Origin: Vanilla planifolia
Lineage: Eukaryota > Streptophyta > Magnoliopsida > Asparagales > Orchidaceae
DNA length: 64,000 nucleotides
Reading direction: 5' to 3'
Assembly (NCBI GenBank): GCA_023846275.1
Contig: JAIUJO010000184.1
Span: 1 to 64,000, forward strand
The notes beneath the pieces are model-generated. The model saw only the letters and a program-made list of their open reading frames with translations. It was not told the origin of the DNA and did no database searches. Both the position numbers and the translations under genes were made by a program. Within the stretch, counting starts at the first letter, position 1. Every line of letters begins with the position of its first letter. Below are positions 63,110 to 64,000 of the stretch, piece by piece.

Positions 63110-63572
63110 ATACTATTTGGAAATTAGGATTCGATTTCTACCATTTGATTTGAATTGAAATTTTACATCCAAATTTACTTTGTAGGTGTGAATAAAACAT
63201 CGACTTTGAAATGACAAAATTGCGTGTTTGAATGGTGGATTAAAATAAGTGTTTTAAAATGACAGATTACCTTAGGATAATTTGACCATGTAATTGTGTA
63301 ATTAGATTGTGGAAATCAATTTGCCAATATTGACTACATTCGTGTGAAATTTGTATAAATTGTAGATCCACATTTAATGAATGAAGGATTATTATTTCTT
63401 TATGTGAGTTATCCTACATTATGAATTTTGTATATTTTTCGTGGATACCAACCCCCTGCTTTGCTAAAGAAATGAGTTATGTTTAGATTCTTGAGTTATG
63501 AATCAACCCAAAATTGTTTGAAAATTTTGGGTGATTTTTTTTTGCACAATAAGTGCAGTTAAATAAATTTTG
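63110..63572. repeat. Dispersed repeat, copy 2 (uninterrupted)
   Basis: Aligns with 15,180-15,657: same order of 'ggattcgatt', 'gtaattgtgtaattaga', 'gagttatg', 'aaaattgttt' and 'aataagtgca' before 'attttgg'. At 15,657 the similarity ends at a copia LTR; here the sequence continues. Confidence 0.5.
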
Positions 63573-64000
63573 GTATAGTGCTTTAATATGAGAGTTTTTG
63601 TTCTTATTAGAAATAAGTTTTTCTTACTTGTTATTTTAATTAAATTATTATTTTTTCTAATTAATTATTATGATTACAACATTCTTTTTGCAATAAATTA
63701 TTGAAAAAGGATTGGAAAAAATATGATTAAGAATAAAGCAATTATTTGAACAATCAAGATAAGTAAAAAACTTTTAGAATCCTAATAATTTCATAAAATA
63801 ATTAATTGAAGTAAAATTTAATTTTTGAACCTTGTATGAATGATTTTAATCAAGTTTAAAATTATAACTAAAATAAAATTAAGATATCTAAAATTGAATT
63901 AAAATAATTTTTTATATATTTATAACTCTTATTAAGATGATTTTCATGAGATTTTATCTTATTTTTTTCATTTTAAGTTCTCTCTAAGACATAACCTTCA
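63573..64000. other. AT-rich DNA, no feature seen
   Basis: Low-GC sequence to the window end. It may be the remainder of the dispersed repeat seen at 63,110, but no second copy was found in the window. Confidence 0.5.

Noticed and set aside
1..64000. A previously undescribed multi-gene system
   Set aside because: No intact gene cluster is present. Every coding stretch I could identify belongs to decayed retrotransposons, so claiming a new system would go beyond the sequence.

Overview
This window looks like heterochromatic, gene-poor nuclear DNA from a flowering plant with a repeat-rich genome. The evidence is the repeat content: Ty1/copia elements of SIRE/Maximus type, Ty3/gypsy chromoviruses, L1-type LINEs and a long purine-tract satellite. 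The species cannot be named from this sequence. I found no intact protein-coding host gene, no tRNA, no rRNA, no CRISPR array and no bacterial-type operon. The long low-complexity reading frames in the first 11 kb (Ser/Leu/Phe-rich on the minus strand, Lys/Glu-rich on the plus strand) come from triplet-periodic repeats and are not genes.

Layout. (1) 1-11,277 is a GAA/AAG-type block with nearly all purines on the plus strand. It shows traces of a 0.73-1.23 kb higher-order repeat and contains several (TAA)n tracts. At 4,090-8,973 it is split by a copia solo LTR with a perfect 5-bp target-site duplication (AGAAC). That LTR is itself split at 5,642-8,648 by a 3.0 kb gypsy-type solo LTR with a near-perfect duplication (GCAGT/GGAGT). 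(2) 11,287-11,354 is a TG-rich microsatellite, followed by about 3.8 kb of AT-rich unique-looking DNA. (3) 15,658 to about 24,090 is a full-span but very old SIRE-type copia element: diverged LTR pair, gag zinc knuckle, protease, integrase, reverse transcriptase, RNase H remnants and polypurine tract. (4) 24.1-37.2 kb is AT-rich and holds minus-strand L1 LINE remnants. (5) About 37.24-44.29 kb is an old gypsy chromovirus with an LTR pair and plus-strand RT, integrase and chromodomain-like remnants. (6) 45,860 is a tRNA-iMet-type primer binding site of another LTR element. (7) 48.75-51.25 kb is a second copy of the LINE-bearing repeat at 29.3-31.9 kb. (8) 59.7-62.1 kb is another decayed gypsy element with gag, protease and integrase tail. 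(9) 63.11-63.57 kb is a second copy of the repeat that the old copia element at 15.66 kb appears to have landed in.

The parts do not act together as a system. They record layered insertion, unequal recombination (two nested solo LTRs) and mutational decay. The two solo LTRs are rich in CpG and GC, whereas the old elements are strongly AT-shifted, with catalytic residues lost through G-to-A changes. That fits cytosine methylation and deamination over a long time. All statements about remote homology rest on reading translations by eye against remembered family motifs. Boundaries marked approximate could move by tens to hundreds of bases.
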